Counted from the stretch's first letter, positions 21,201-36,700 are shown. The stretch: 64,000 bases of DNA from Tigriopus japonicus (GCA_010645155.1 CM021318.1:10405331-10469330), one strand, 5' to 3'. Notes: generated from the sequence alone by a model not told the origin. Program-made: numbers and translations.

Positions 21201-24200
21201 AAAGGTGTACTTCAAATTACATTAATATTCACATTAGACGAACTATACGTCCATACGGTAGATGGTCTCCAAAAGGGGCACTTCCTCATTTGAGTTCGCG
21301 TGTGCCTACTTATTCTTTGACATGATGACGGATTGATTTTCTTCCGCTTTTTGTGCTTTGGGTCTGCTCCAATCCTGCAGTAAGTTCCATTTCACGTGTC
21401 ATGGGTCTCTTTGTCCCATTTCACAACCATCGAGCTTCTCAAAGTCGTTAATCTTGATTGTTTGTTGTGTGTGAGTGAGTGCCCACTTTCAAGCATTTCA
21501 AGCAGTCTGCTCATTTTACCACGTTCCAAATGGCGTCCTATCTCTTGCGGTAATCAAACATAATTATTCGCTCAAGTCCTTTTTCACAGTATCCTGCCAC
21601 AAAAAAGACAAGAAATTCCGGTTCCTTCATGTGTTTTTACCAATGTCTCTGAAACAATTCGTTCTCGGCCTTTGCTTGTGATTGGGGTTGGTTCTAATAA
21701 ATAGTTGGAAAGTTGGCCCATAGAGGAAATAGGGAACATGATTTGCACCAAAAATGCATAGGAAGTGCATCATCTAATTCACGGTTATTATTGGTTGTGG
21801 TGGGCGGGTGATCAGGGGACGATTTTTTCCCCTTACCGAAGTTTTCTTCTCGTTCACCTCCAAGTCGTTGGTTGGTTGACGTCTTTCTGCCATCATCATC
21901 TTCAACATTGCCTGCGAACATCCACTGCCACTATCATCTCTACCAATGGAACTCACACCAAAGATCAAAATGCCAATCGATCCCTACTTTTATAGTATGG
22001 TTTTGAGGGGACTTTTGAGTGGAAAACTCGAAGAAAGGCAAACATGGTGAAGGAGAAATCAAATCAAGAGTCAAGAAAATACGTCTTTTTTACGATTTGA
22101 TAATATGATATTACATACACAATATTTGCAGGAACACAACTGTTGATGGATTGTTTGCAAATTGCTTCATTAGATGGCTGAAAATTGTTGTAAACACTTC
22201 AGTATTTAAAATTACACTTGACAATCCTCTCCTGTTATGTCTTGTCATGTCATTTTGGGTCTGAAAAGACATTTCAATCTCCCGATCCAATCTTAGATGG
22301 ACACGAATAATTTGCAGACTCTGCCTCTGTCATGCAAAAACCGTTCGACCTTCAAGGGCACGATTTTAAATAATTCTTGTCACTCAGGATCTCACATAAT
22401 TTCGCGTCTTTTTCCCCACAACGTTTACATTTATGGCACATTTGCTGACTCTCCCTATCTATTTATGTCTTTCGTGCGCCTAATATGTACCAAAAATTAC
22501 AAGTTTATTTAAGCTTACGTGACAATTGCGCCACATGATATGCTATCAAACGAAAGTCGTCTATACCTCCCCTACGATTGCCTTCATGGGGTTAAAAATG
22601 GAGCACACGCTAAAATTCCCATTGGTCTGAACCGGGATTCATTCCAACCTTCTTCAGAATGCAATTTTCCCGTCCCGACTAGTGGCGCTAAACAGTAAAC
22701 AGTACTTTATAACAACAAAGAACCCTTTGAATAACCTTTACGTAAACGTGGTTGAATCTTTGGCCTTCAGAGTGCTCTTTCTCAATAATCCCACTTCATC
22801 ATCGACGGACAGGCATTTTTGGATGCATGTGTCGTACACAAAGACCACAAAGGGCCCTTCTTGATTGGTTTGTCGAGACATGTCTTGGTTGGAGTTGTTG
22901 CAGTTGTTGTTGTTGTCGTTGGTTGTACTTGCTCATGGGATGGTGTTGGAGACATTTTAGTAGTTAAAGAGCCTTTTCGACCGGCTGATGAATTGGGGCT
23001 CGTGACTTGGAGGTCGTTGGTTGGCTCGCGTCAAATGAGTTTTCATTTGTTACTCTTATACCCTCTGTGGCCGCCACAGACTAAGGCCCTTAGGATTGAG
23101 CACCCATTCCTATCAGTTTCAAGCCAAGGCCTTCTGTCCTTTTTTTAACGTTGAATTTTGAAACATTTTTGTTTTCCAAGGTCTGTAGAAGAACCAACAT
23201 AAGTTTCAATATTTTTTTATGGGGAAACAATGGACCGCGGCATTAAAAAAAAGGTTTATTGTGTCAAATTAAGCGTTAGAAATTTGAGACGAACAAAGCT
23301 GTTTCCCACCTGCCGTCATCCCAAGTTTTTTACAGGAAACGATATTCCAAATCCAGCTTGAAATTGACTGGCGAGTTCCCAGAAACTTCAATACTCTATG
23401 CAAAATGCTCGAATGGCCTCGAATGTTTGAGATTCGACTTGAATTTTCTCTCATGGTTTTCAATCTCAACAAAAATAAATTGAAATGGCCACTTCCTACG
23501 GAGACTCGGAATCTCGCCATGTTGGACCTGAATAGCCTGATACTACATTTAATGACCTTCGTAAATTCAGTATTGAATTCGGCTAAACTAGCCAATATTT
23601 AACGACCCAATCGATACTAGAAATTACAGTAAGTGCACATTAATGTCAAATGTTCATTGGTTTTGGAGATGGAGGTAACCCGGAAATACCTTTGGAATCA
23701 ACATAAAGGCTGAAATACTCTTTTCACCGATTCTATATGTCATTTTTAGTTGACTGCCGGTAAACATGCAGTATGAGCAGATTGAGACTATTGATTGTTT
23801 CTGGTGTTATTGATCCTTATAAAGCACCGTTGGTTATCATTTTGAACTGTCGTCAAATGAAAGATGTGGGCCTAGATATTAATGAAATCGCATCATGAAT
23901 CATGATGATATGACAACTGTCGTGATTATTTGGCTGAACATAATTTGTCAGACACGATGGATATTATTGCCATTATTTTTTTAGAGAATAACTTCATATG
24001 TACGTGTAATATAAACAAAGGCAAGTAGGCTTTTTTCGTATCATACAACCTCTGGCCCTAATCAACAATTTCGACTTTAAGTAACTGGAAACTGAGTTCA
24101 CGATCCCGAAATGGTACGTGCGCAAATGAGTTGAACAACTGAAATAATAGAAGCGACAAATATAGACACTTGGCAATAGACACAACAAATAATTAGGAAA

Positions 24201-27200
24201 AGTATTTCTAGTGGAAACAAAATTGGCGTTACTTGATTGGATTAGCCACGAATTTCTTTAGAAAAAAGCGTGCTCGGAAATAAAACTCTGGAAACACAAC
24301 AGTGGTAAGTGCAAAAGAAATTTAAAAAAAGTTTTTGAAAGCAGACCGAGAATAGCCGATCTTTATGGGTGCTGTGGTTAATTTCTTAAGGAATGCCTCC
24401 TTTCTTCGTTTTAAGTTCAAAAACTTCTTTCCGTCCCATAAATTAGATGCATGCACTTAGACAGGTTAGGTCACCAAAGCCACCAGATCTTTGTCTCGTT
24501 CTTGTGCTATCCACGTATTTAGCAAAGTTTTATGGTCCCCCCATTATTCTCATACATTGGATCATGAAACAACCATCGAAAGTCAGAAAATGTCTCCACC
24601 TAATGGACGGTCTGAAAATTAATCCCTCTCCACCAATTCGATAAGAGATTCATTGAACAAGTTCGGTTGAAACCCTAGTTCCAAAAGTTGAATTGATTGT
24701 CACAATGTACTCCAACACTTCTTACAGTTATTTGTTTACTTGAGAGCTTACTTGGAACACAAGTTCCAAGAAGAGAATTTGACTTACTCAACAGATGGAT
24801 TCGTCCGTCTCAAGGGATTCTGGAAACACAAAATGGCAATCCTCATCGATCCGTCTCAAAAACGTAAAGAATTCTACAAATGTGCCGTCACGTTGTTACT
24901 CTTCCACCTTGTCAAAGATTAAGTCCAAGGAAAGATGCGAACAAACCTGGGACTTTCCAATACTTTGTCTCACAACAAGATACTCGAGGGCTAGGCTTCT
25001 TTTTTGTTTTTTTTTTGTAATAAGAGCTGCGAACAACGGATGACTTGGGGGAAAAGTTGTAGTTCGCATTGTTTCGAGGAATAATGCAACAAATATCCAA
25101 TTGTAAATGGTGAGAACGGGGACCAGATTCAATTAATAGCTTTGCCCATGTTTGACAAAGTCTCGGTACGGCTGTTCTTTTTTATCTTGGGGGGAAACTT
25201 GGTGCTCATCGTGGAGGCCAACTGGAAAGTGTGCTCAATAGGCAACTTTTCTGCAACTTTGGAGAGGAAGGTCTTGGGTCATCCACGTGCTTTTGACAAG
25301 TTGATATCTATGCCTGGGTTTTCCCCGTCGTTTACTTTGAGACATGAGCTCAATATTGGTCATTTCATTGGCTCTCTTTCTGAGAATACGGATGTTGTGT
25401 GGTACGATCTGTATGGACTAATTCAAATAGTTTAAACAGAATGTAAAACTGTTGAAAATAATCTTATTGTGCCAACGATGGATTAATAAGTTAAGTGTCA
25501 CAGCAGTGATTATTATGAGACTCAAGGTCAAAAGATCGATATATTTGGTCAATCAATGAACAATCATTGACCTTGGCATGGCATTAAAACAATGTTTCAT
25601 AAAGAAAAACACAATGGACAAACTAGTCTTTCGCCAAATGTACCTAAGTTATATCACATAAAAAATGTAAATCTAAAATAGTGACTAGGATACAACTTGA
25701 TTTTTTGGACAACAAATGTTTTCGGGTTACTTTGTAAATTTTGATGTTTTTTTCAAAGTTTTCCGATTGAATATTAGAATGGCATTTCGCAGACGCTAAA
25801 CATAACAGCAAACTCAGACAATTATAGCATACAAATACACTACTAACCCAATTATCCAATTCAAACCTATTGCAACCATGTTTTGCCATAAAGCAAAACC
25901 AAGTATTGCCTGTTTTATTTAAGCTTTCCAATGCTTAAGTCTTCACATAATAGCACACCGCATGAACCATTGGAACAGATCGGTTCAGATGTCCTAAACA
26001 GAAAGGTGTAAAGAAACCAAAGCTCTCACTTGAGAATTGAATGAACACCTCCAGCCAAATCTTGTACCTTCAGATGGGCCAAAAGAGTTCTGTAAAAAGC
26101 TGTTGGAATTATTGGAAAAGTGTCACTCCTCGGTCGGACGTCGGAACCTTAAGACGGGGGTCAAGGTTGGCTTTTCAAATTCAGACTTTCATGCCACGCC
26201 GCTCAGATTCTCGCTCTCTCTTTCTCTCCAAAGAATGAGAAATCAACTGATTCCTATTTTTGTCAAGTGTATAAACCTTGGACACGTCAAGTTAAAAAGA
26301 AAGTCTGAGAAGCGTTTCGAAGCCAAAGGTACAAAAATATTTCTCGTTTTACCTCATTGACAATTTTCTGAACTCTGTCGATGTCTTCGTAAAATTCTTT
26401 GCCTCCCGAACGATTTAAAATCCTTTTGAAGAATGAGGACCATGATGATGATGGGTGAGCTCTAAATCGGTAATCCTGTGCCAAACTTGATGACAAGTTC
26501 ACTCTAGTTTTTCTCGTCGATGGTTTCTGTAAGAATGGTTGGTATTTCTCGCCAAAGGCTGGAATGGTTTGACCAGTCCCCAAGAGAAAAAAAAGAGCCA
26601 GCGTTTGAGTTGGACAGGATAGAATCTCAAGAAGCCGGAAATCCTGGAGAAAAGTTTTGATACTTCAAAAGAGAAACACTTCCACTCAGAGGAAGTAAGT
26701 CTAACACGTACATAAAGCTCTTTCTAATTGGAGCTTATCGGTGTTAGCTTGTTAGTTCGTTTTCTAGTCTAGAGCTGGTTTGGTTCCTAACTTTGCCATG
26801 AAATACTCAAACCAAAGACTCCTAAGTTCTAGATTCTCAGAATGAATTATTCTGAAGAGAAAATCAGCGAATATTAGGTGCAGTATTGCGCCTGGTTGAT
26901 CAAATACCCTCTTGTGGGAAGATCTCGTAAATATTTGCATCATTAAAGCATTTTTTGTGGTTCATTTCCCACAAAACCTGCAATTTCCAAAGCAATTTTT
27001 GAAATGGTCTACTATGTAATGTCCGACATTTCGCTCTAAATAACCAGAGATGACTGAAACCAGCTCACTGCTCTTTCAAAACTTTGAACCTTTCGGTTTG
27101 CCAATCGTGTTCCTATCGAGTCGACCTCATGGCATGAGACCATGAAATTGAGCCACAAAATATGCCATTTTAAGGGTTAAATGAACATGCCAGCCCTTTC

Positions 27201-27601
27201 CTGTACATGAACAACACTTTAGAGTGGAACCCCGTTGAGGCAGTAAGTAGTACATGGACTGTCGTTTGATTCCGCATTGCATATTAATGATGGTGAAGAA
27301 TGGTTTGAATCCAACCTCGAGTAGACCGCTGCTTCTTCCATAATCATGCGCCAAACGTTTCATCAGGGCTTTAATCGGAAAGAAGACTGCCACTCTTGAC
27401 AACACCATGGGACTTGGCGTGTTCTCAATAGAGCAATGGGATGTTTTGATTCATGGGACCATGGTTTTCTTGTGTGCTCAGCTCTCACAAACAGGATATT
27501 CAAAATGGAAAGCCCATTTATTTAATGCTTATCCAACAAATGCAAACTTAATGGCGAGACTGGCGGGTGACTAGCTAGCAGTCTCGAAGGTTGAAAATGG
27601 C
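18242..27601. other. Long stretch without a recognisable gene
   Basis: Mostly AT-rich, with a GC-richer island at about 18690-19060 and 19800-20230 (CpG and C/T-rich; low-complexity Arg/Ser open frames on both strands). A (GTT)n run lies near 22895-22925 and several T-runs are present. The frames at 18727-19014 (minus, starting MPELKDLDSLLSRFEFFPY) and 23269-23602 (both strands) have no similarity I recognise. The GC islands could be promoter or 5'-UTR sequence of genes whose exons I cannot identify. Confidence 0.4.
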
Positions 27602-27749
27602 CTACTTGGTAGACACATCACACAAGTTTGCTCCGCCGTGCTTTTCTTTGATCACCCCCTTGATGACTTTGGTGTCAAAAATCTTGACTTGGTCCTTGAT
27701 TGACACGTCAACGTGATTGACGCTCGCCCTGAGCTCGAGCTTGGAGGCC
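27602..27749 (-). CDS. Possible terminal exon of an unrecognised minus-strand gene
   Basis: A good acceptor (TTTGATTACAG, AG at 27751-27750) precedes 148 nt of open frame ending at TAG (27602). It would encode ASKLELRASVNHVDVSIK, then DQVKIFDTKVIKGVIKEKHG and a short C-terminus. The composition is charged, with regular hydrophobic spacing and well-balanced codons, unlike the surrounding random frames. The first base completes a codon begun in an earlier exon, which I could not identify with confidence; open frames at 27805-28080 and 28077-28454 on the same strand are candidates. No family recognised. Confidence 0.33.
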
Positions 27750-30700
27750 CTGTAATCAAATTTTGCCAGGGAATCAGAGTGGCGAGCGCAAATTACATTC
27801 CAAATCACATGCCATTGTGCGCACAAACTGAACGGGATGCCCGAGGTTGTTTGGTTGGTTGGATGGTCAATCCATTCACATTGGTTTCGTTTCGCCCAAT
27901 CTCTCGATCACATAATTGAAAGTGAAGAGACAATCCAATCTTATTGACCCTTGTCTTCATGAATTGCGAGTAGTCACTCAGAGAATTCGCGTTTAACTCA
28001 GGTTGGGGATTACCATGGTTCCACGTCCATGGAGCTCGGAACAAAGTGACCTCATAAAAATGTCCAAAGCCCACACTCAATGCTCACAGGACGGTTTGAG
28101 CACATGTTTTGGCTTTGAAGCTTGATTTTCAAGGGTGAGAGAAGTAATAAAGCAATCTGTTAGATTACTATATGACGTTCGTTCCAAGTGAGCATTGCAA
28201 TCTCTGGAATGTATCGTGAGAGCGCTTGTGTGCAAATATTGTTTTTTTGGTCTTGGACCGTCGACATATGGCCAATGGATAGATGGATCGCCATAAAAAG
28301 GCCCGAGGAGTGCCAAAACTCGTGTCAACTGACCGAACACACACACACACTTCGAAATGAGAACAATCTTGGTTCTTGGTTTGTGATCCACCCAAAAGGA
28401 CGACACACTGATATAACTTTTAGCTACAACAACCGGCATGGACGGAGACACCAAATGAGAATTAATGGACTTTTCCTCAAGTTTTCTTGACCAGGCTTGA
28501 GTTCACACGGTGACAACTTTGGACTTTGTTGTGCTTCAAGATCGCATTTTCTATATTGCTCTTTGGCCTTTTTTGGAGTGGCATGATGTTGATCTGATCG
28601 AAGGGGAAGAACAAGAAGCTTTGCGAAACACACGAGGGGAACTCCCCCTAACGATGGCAAAATGTTCCCCTCCAGAGTTTTTTTTTCTTGTGGAAGGAAG
28701 GACCCTTCTTGCTCATGTATCGTTCATTTTTGATGCATATTTGAAGCTGCTAATTCATCCCAAAGTGATGAAATGAAGACATTTAGCCTGCAGGGGGGAA
28801 CTAATGACGAAACATTGCTCATGTATAATCTTATTTGGCCTTTTCTTGATTCATGGCCTTTCTGTCGTATGGTTGCAAATGTAAATGATTGGAATGCGAG
28901 AATATGGAAAAACATGACAGCGGTGTTCGCATAAAGAATATCGCCAAACGGACTCTTTTTCTTTGTTCAGGCCAAGGCTGATGAGGAAATTTACAGGATG
29001 TTTGGGGCTCAACCTTAAATTGAAACCTTTGAATGGCAATCCAAATGGCGAAATTGACTTCAATGGGCTTTGTAGGCCACAATTCGCTCGATTTTTCATT
29101 TTCCAAAGCCAGTGATGTGCAATGAGCGTAAAATTAACTGTGTGGTGGATGCTTTCGAACCGTTTCCATTGGTAGTCTCTCACTCACTCACTCAGTTACT
29201 GGAACTGCTAAGTCGATCCTACGGTATTTGCCAGCTTGATTCAATTGGGGCTTTGCCGAAAACCTCTGCTTCTCCCTTTTCCTTTGAATTGAGGAGCACC
29301 CCAAGTTCCGATGGTGGAGGAAATTCAATTTGAAGTTCAGTGGCTTTGGGGACTCTCAGACTGACTAAAATGATCTGATAATCGGCCCGATATTTAATAT
29401 TTCTATAGAACCATGCAGCTCTTATTTAAAGGATCACTTTTACCAGGATCGCGTGTTGGTTATTTACAAGATAGGACCTGACCTTTAGTATGTGGAGAAG
29501 AGGCAAAAACCTTTGTCATAAGTTGATATTGCTGCCCCTATCGATGAAGTATTCCTTATGTTTTGGAGGAAATGTGTCTCCAGGCCAAGGACAAAAGAGA
29601 ATATGGTTATTGTCGAGTAAACGTCATCCATCGAGATCTTTTGTTTCGGATTTGTGACACGTTTTCGTGTCTGGAGGAGAAACGAAGTTTTGCTCTGACA
29701 ACCAAGAAATAAGAGCTGAAAAGCACGTCGACCTGTGTTCTTGTCACGGATATGAACAGTGTTGCTTAGCGAGCGTAACTTGAGTACCCAAGATTTCTTG
29801 GCCTGTAATACGTTTTCTAATGTTGTCAATCTTCACCAAACTATTTATAATGTCGACAATAAACAATATCCGCCTCGTTTTATTCATTCATTTAGAAAAA
29901 ACAATCAATTTCTGTTCAGAAAACTGTTACAACAAATCAAATTAAACAATAGGCAGAAACAAAGTATGGAAATATCCCGGAATCTTTATTATTTCGCTGA
30001 AAAAAGCTTCCTTGCCACAAAAGAGAATGAAGGCTCGAACTACCTGGCCCTCCCATGTTTCATCCAAACTCACTTGCAACTTTCCAGTGCACAAAAAGGC
30101 GACTCTTAATCATTCCAGTTCCAAACCCTGGCCAAAGGCTACTTTTCAAAAAAAAAAAACATTGTACACCTCAAATCGGGGTTCTATCTCCGTAGCCCCA
30201 AGATATCCATCTCGTACGACCTCCCCGCTTCCCAAAATGGTCCTTTACTTGACAAACTGCAGAGTGAAAGAGGCCAAGTAAGTCTAGCTAGGGATGGGTG
30301 GCTTTTCTAAGGCCAGACCATCGAAGGTCCTTTGGAAGCCTAACGTGGAATGCAGCCCGAGAATGCACTCCCACACGAGAGGTAGGAAGACCAACCAACC
30401 TTTGCTTCAATCTTCGCCTTAGCCACCACTACACACACACATTTAGAAATGCACAGACTTTGTACTTCGTGGAGATTGGCCGTTAAAGCTCACAAGACCA
30501 CATTGGGAGACAATTTACAGGATAAGGCGAACTTGCAAAAATGAGCACCCTCTGGTGCAAAATTGTGATTCCTCTTTTTTCTTTTATCCCTCGTCTCTTT
30601 GGGGACAAATCAATTTACTCGATACATGGATGAGACAGTGGAAAGAAAATGCATCCAATAGCCGAGAAGCGAGAAAAGAACATGGTCGTACTTTGGTAAG

Positions 30701-33700
30701 TGCATTCAAAAAGTTGCACGGAAGTTCTGCTACTCGTCTCTTGGGATCGAGGTGTCCCAAAGACAACCAATTGCCAAAGATTGCGGTCCTTCCCAACAAA
30801 TCTTGACGTATTCAAAAATGGCCCAAGACTTTGTATGCCTTGACTTGATACTCGAAGCAGAATTGGACCTTTGTACTTTGGGCGCATTACCTCAATGATC
30901 TTTGGGTTAAATAGCCAGGTGGGACTAATGACCTGACCTTCCAATTCCAATTGGACCATGATGGGTCTAAATTGTCTTGGTGAACAATCAAGAAACCATT
31001 GGCAAAAAGCTGACGATGTTTCTTGTTAGTGCTTTGGGATATTTTCTAGGTCAATCAACACCTAAGCAAGCTAAAACCTTGAAAAGCTTATTGTTGACGA
31101 GGAGGAACTTACTTGTACTGTCATCTTTATTTCTTTTCCTTCCATTATTCCTCAAAAATGTCAAATTCAAGCTCAGAATCGGCAGCAACATAGAATTCTA
31201 GTAGAAAATGGAAATAATTCATTTTTTTGTCGTTGTGTGAAAAAACGAAACGACCATTTTGGACAATCTAAGCCGAAAACTTGATGACAAGAGCCCTTAA
31301 CCCTTACACAACAATATCAATTTTCTCGAGTCTCCAACACCTTGGGGTTTAAGCGAGATTTTGACATCCTTTCGAGAGGCCAATAATGCACTTTTTTTGT
31401 TGATTTTGCATGCATTGGGAAGGAATATTTATGTCGGTGAATGAATCACCCAGATCCCAAGACACCATTTTTTCCGTCGTCTTGGTCGATTCGGCGCTCT
31501 CAAAAAAGGTCGGAAAACGATGGTGCACTCGTTTCTTTTCTCGGCATAAAGAGAGACTCATCTCTATGATCCCGATGGTATCGAGCTCTCTTTCTTGACT
31601 TACTTTTTGCTGTTGAAGGATTTTTAAATCCGATATGGGTTGGTTACACAAGAATGGTCGCATCTTGGCCGAAGCAATCTTTTACATGGACTCCACCACC
31701 GAACTTCAAGGTCAGTTTTGAAGTGAATCACCCACAAAGTTCGACTTGTCAGAACAAAGTTTTCGAGGGAGTAAAATGTAGACAAGTTTTGCAATAGTGA
31801 ATTGCTGACCACTCAACCAATTAATTTCTTAATCATTGCTTAAGTAAAAATAAACACACGATACCTCAAACCAAACTAGTTATTTTCAAGGCATTCATGA
31901 CTTGAGATTTCCATTTTGCGAAGCTTGTGCTGGGTTTGAAAATGGCGAGTGAACCAAAACCAACACTTGTCCGATGCAGAATCATTGTCCTTGGCCTTTG
32001 GTGAGAAAAAAAGTCAGCTTATCTGATTTCGTTGGCTGAATGGTTGGCTGGTGATGGTGGTGATGGTGAGACTTTAGACTTTGGGACACAGAAAGTTGGA
32101 GCGTTCCACTCTTTCTCCATTTTCATCGCTATGGTCCGTGTAGAGACGATTTTGGAAACATTCATCAGAGCCAAAAGATGCACTTATTTTCAAAAGACGA
32201 TCACCATAGACATGCTAACATGCAACTTAACACCCGGAATTTCTCATTCTTTTCATCTCCACGCATTGACACGTTTTTCATCCGTGGTGAATGAAGAAAC
32301 AACGTGATAGTACGTAACATAGCCTGAAATACATGACATTTTTATCTTATTTTCGTGAGTGGAGCATCGACCATGATGCATTTCACATTTGAAGAATCTG
32401 GAACAACTTTCCATTCCAAAGTACTTCCCTTCCATCCATTTCACGATCGACAGACTGGATGGGATGCACAAAAGGGAAATTTCTACTCAAAAGGTGGCCT
32501 TGAAAAGCAGAAGGTAATGAGGTGAGGAGTTTGCTCTTCATTAGCGTGACACCCAAACCCAGACAGAACCCAAAATACACTCAAAAACTGCATAAAAAAC
32601 TGTGAAGCAATGCCAACGGAAACAAATGTTTATCGCAAGGAATATTCAGCTCTTAAAATTTAACGGTTTTGGAGCTCTTGATAGGCAGGGGCGAAATCCA
32701 ATGCCCAAGTTAACTAAAGATTTCAATCTTACAAGCGATAGTTTTACATCAAGTACTCCTGATCGTTCCCCTTTATCCTTCGTTCAGGAGCAGTCAAATT
32801 GATTGTCTAACGGATGAAGAACTCTCAAATGGACCTAGATCATTAGAAGAACTCATTCAGAGGTTTGGATAAGTTCCTAAAAGGCCCCGTTGGAGATGCA
32901 GGGTAGTCAAGTGAAAAATAATCACTTAAGCCCACTGCAAATGTGCATCCCAAGTTTGAGGCCAAAGCGAAAAGATTTCACTCATTCCTAATAATAATCA
33001 CAAGGTTGAAAAGCTATGATGTTGACTACGATCCGCTCAAAAATAAAAAGTTTTGTCGCTTTGGTTCTTAAGTTAAAATGACTTAAAGCAAGCTTTTGAC
33101 ACAAAAGTGAACATGGCTTTTGGATTTTAAAGGAGGTTTGTTCAATTGTTCTGAAAAAAATCATTGTTTTGATGACCAAATATTCAAACTATGAGAGGAA
33201 AAATATTAAAAATAAACCTTTTTTAATTGATTTAATTTTTTTCAGCCGCTATATTCATCTTCAATCCAAGAAACATGCTCACTTCTTCTCAATTGGATCA
33301 TTCATTTATAAGTACTTTCCAACAATATGTACAATTTCAAACTTGGACTTTCAAGATTTTTGTTTAGAACGTAATGTCCAAACACACATCCTAATCTTTT
33401 TTCTACATTCATCCAACTTGAAGTTCACTATGTCATTCCTCAACCTTAAAGATAGCATTTAAACCACATATCAATAAAATCCCATAGCTCAAGAGTTGAT
33501 CTTAAAACAAGCAAATCGAAACTAGATCAACGAGTGCTCCAAAGATCTCGGTCTTTTTTTTTTGTTTTTCTTACATTCCGGATGGACACAAATGATCCCA
33601 CTTGAGAAATCGATTTCAATGGTCTAGAAAATGAGTTTGACCCTCACTCAAGCCTTTTGAAGAAAGGAGAAAAAGCTTTACAGTCCGATGTCAGGAAATG

Positions 33701-36700
33701 ATCAAAGTTGGACATCAAAAGGCTCTTCAAACAAACAAAAGGCTGAAAGATAATCCCACCGTAATATAATCACGTCCAAATTCCCTCGCAAAATACCATC
33801 ATAGATAACCAAAACCTGGCTACCCAGCTGTTAACTTCCTCTCAATGGGCTATAATGATCTAAATTATGCTTTAGTTCATCAAAATGAACAATGAGGTCG
33901 TTGTCTCTCCTTCATCAGGCTCCTTCGTTGTAGCATTGGAGAAATTCCTATATACTTTTTTTGATCCACCAAGGGTTTCAAGGGTTGTGCAGATTTGCCA
34001 AAAGGAACTCATTTGTAGATCAAGTATGAAATTTATTTTATATGTATAGATTATTTTAATGACTTTTTTATTTAAAAGGGATCCCATTCCATGTAACGGT
34101 CATGGAAAATCAGTAACTTATCCCAAAAAAGGTCGCAATCACAGAACTTAAGAGGAAAAATATCAACGAAGAGAGATATTTGTCGACGTCATGGACCTGA
34201 TTATTTGAACGTAAAGCTTAAATCCTCTAGAAATCAGTCAGTCGGTTCTAAACACGATTCAGATCAAAGGCTGCAAAGTTGGTCACAACCCACATATTCT
34301 ATTGGGATCAAACATTTGAAATTCAAAGGGTTTTGGCAAAATGTCATTGCAATGGAGCTACACGTCAAAACTGATCAAACATTTATTTTTGTGAATGTTC
34401 AACAAAAATGGTTTTTATCAAACTGATATAAACTGCATGGTCCAACCTGCATAGTTTTGAAAGAAACTACAAGAAGTCCAACACAACAATTTCTTATCCT
34501 TTCTCTTAGTTTTACCATGATTTAAAAGGCAATTGAAGGCAACAAATTATGTCGATTCCTGTAAATAAAAAATGGAATTGCACTAAAAGATTAGCGTCCG
34601 TTTGAAAACCTGATAAGACGGGTATAACCACAAATAAACCATAAACTTTATTAGTGCGATGGCAACCTAGCACGTATTTAGCAGTTGAGTCGCATTAACC
34701 GTTTAAAGCGGTAAAAACATTGCCGCAGCCTCTGACGCATCAGTCACCAGCCTTAAAAGGGCCTTAAAAACATTGCAAAATGACATTTGGGTACCTTTAG
34801 GTGGATGTCTACCAATGTGGAGGAACTTAGTATTCAGCATTAGACGCCTACTTTTTCCTTCTTCGTCACCAAAGGCTCACTTCATCATTTCATGGAGGTT
34901 GTCTGGTAGTGAAAAGTGTCCGCCAAGTATTTTCCTCGGTACTTCAAAATTCCGGACAGCACTTCACAGTGCATTTGAGGCTCATACTTTCTTCACTTAC
35001 ATGGTGTTCTCTGGCTCCTCAGAGGTATTTAGTTAATGACGCCTTGGCCTGCCCTTGGTCATTCAATTCCCGGTGAAATGCGTACGCAAAGGACCCTATG
35101 CTTAGAAAATACAGAGGTACTCCCACCTAAAAAAACGAGAGCTGTTCTTAATTTGTCAAGCTTATCACGACAACTGGCTGGAAATGGACCATTGAGCTTA
35201 TGGCTCATTGAAAACGTGCTAATCCAGATAGGCGTATTTTACAACTATGAGACCACGTTGGTACTATAATAAAACGTGCGGAACAGTGTTTGGGTTGATT
35301 TCCATGAAACTAAAAAAAAAGCTGACCGTCTATTTCAGACGGGTAGAAGATGTTGCTCCCACACTTGTGTGCTCATTCCCTTTCCCAAATGAGTTCCCAT
35401 TAAGACAGGGTTTAACCAAGATATATCAGGCTCTTCGAAACACCCAGCAAAGCCGATCAGAAATGGTTTTCATTTGTCTAGATGACTTTCGACCCACTTA
35501 AAAGCCTTCAACCATCCTGGATGCGGTGGTCAGACTTTTAAGCCAAGGTCATGGGAAGAACACGTCTCTTTAAGCATGACGATCAGCCTATGAATGTATG
35601 GTTTCTTCGAGGACTGGAGCAAGGTCCAATCTATTAATAGTCTGCTCACTACAACTGTAACTCATAAGCTGGTCGGGAAATGGTTAGTTTCCAAGAATGT
35701 TTTACATCGTCTCTCTCACACTCTCTCTAGAGGCCTGGAACACGTCATGGATACACATCACTCTGAGTGAGGCAGAATAAATCCTTTTACCCAGATTAAA
35801 TCACTTCAGCAGAAAATTTGATGGGTGAGTTTTTGTGTAGCGAAGATTTATGTTTGTCCTTTCCGCCGACTCGAAGCCAAAACCCGGAACTGGAAAAGCT
35901 TAACAAGGATATCCTCAAACTTTAACCCTAACTAAAATCATGAAATCAAACATTTTCTTAGCCAAAACGGCCACATACCAGATTAGGTGTTGAATACCCT
36001 CAGAAGAGAATAACACTCTCAAGGGCATAATAAAGCACGAAACTTTCTTTTCTGGCGCCAAACCAGGAATTTTGGGCGTATCGTACATATACATATACGT
36101 ACAAGAAGAGTGAAGCAAGCATGATGATGGAGCTCCCTTATTCTCCGAGTGCACCTTCACGAGCCATCAGTACTCACTGCAGAGCCTAGACACTTTCATA
36201 CCACTTTCGCCTGTTTTCCCTAATTGAAATTAATGACTGGTGCCTTCTTCGTTTTGAAAATGAGGCCACTAAAGCTTTAACTCGTCCTTGGTCTTTGTGG
36301 GGTGCATAGGGGGAAAAGTGCCCTCCATCCACAGATTTGCCCCTCTCCCCTTTCTTTCTGTCTTTCTTTCTCTCCCTTAGTTTGGTTGTCAACTTATCAG
36401 CTCAGTTATGGTAGACCAGTCTATTCGTTGATCATGGTTCTCTCGACAGATGAGTGGATTAAAGGACCAAGGACCAACCACGTCACAGTCTTCGGTGTCC
36501 CACATCCTATTGAATGAAATCCGCCTGGCAATCTTCACCCTTTCGACAAAAGTAGTAGTGGGCACTCAAATCATCTCCCTTTTTGAAGCAAGTCGACTTC
36601 ATTCTCGTCCGTGAGAAAAAGAGAGAAAGAGACGACCAAGGAGAGATTTCTCATTTCTGATTAGCACTCACCCTATTGTTCCCACTCGCTTAAGCCCACA

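Noticed and set aside
31568..31800. Open frame on + with a protein-like stretch (WVGYTRMVASWPKQSF)
   Set aside because: Only an AAG-type acceptor and no partner exon; other frames over the same bases look equally plausible.
34773..35501. Chain of three adjacent open frames, possible decayed transposon
   Set aside because: No reverse-transcriptase, integrase or transposase motif and no terminal repeats visible.
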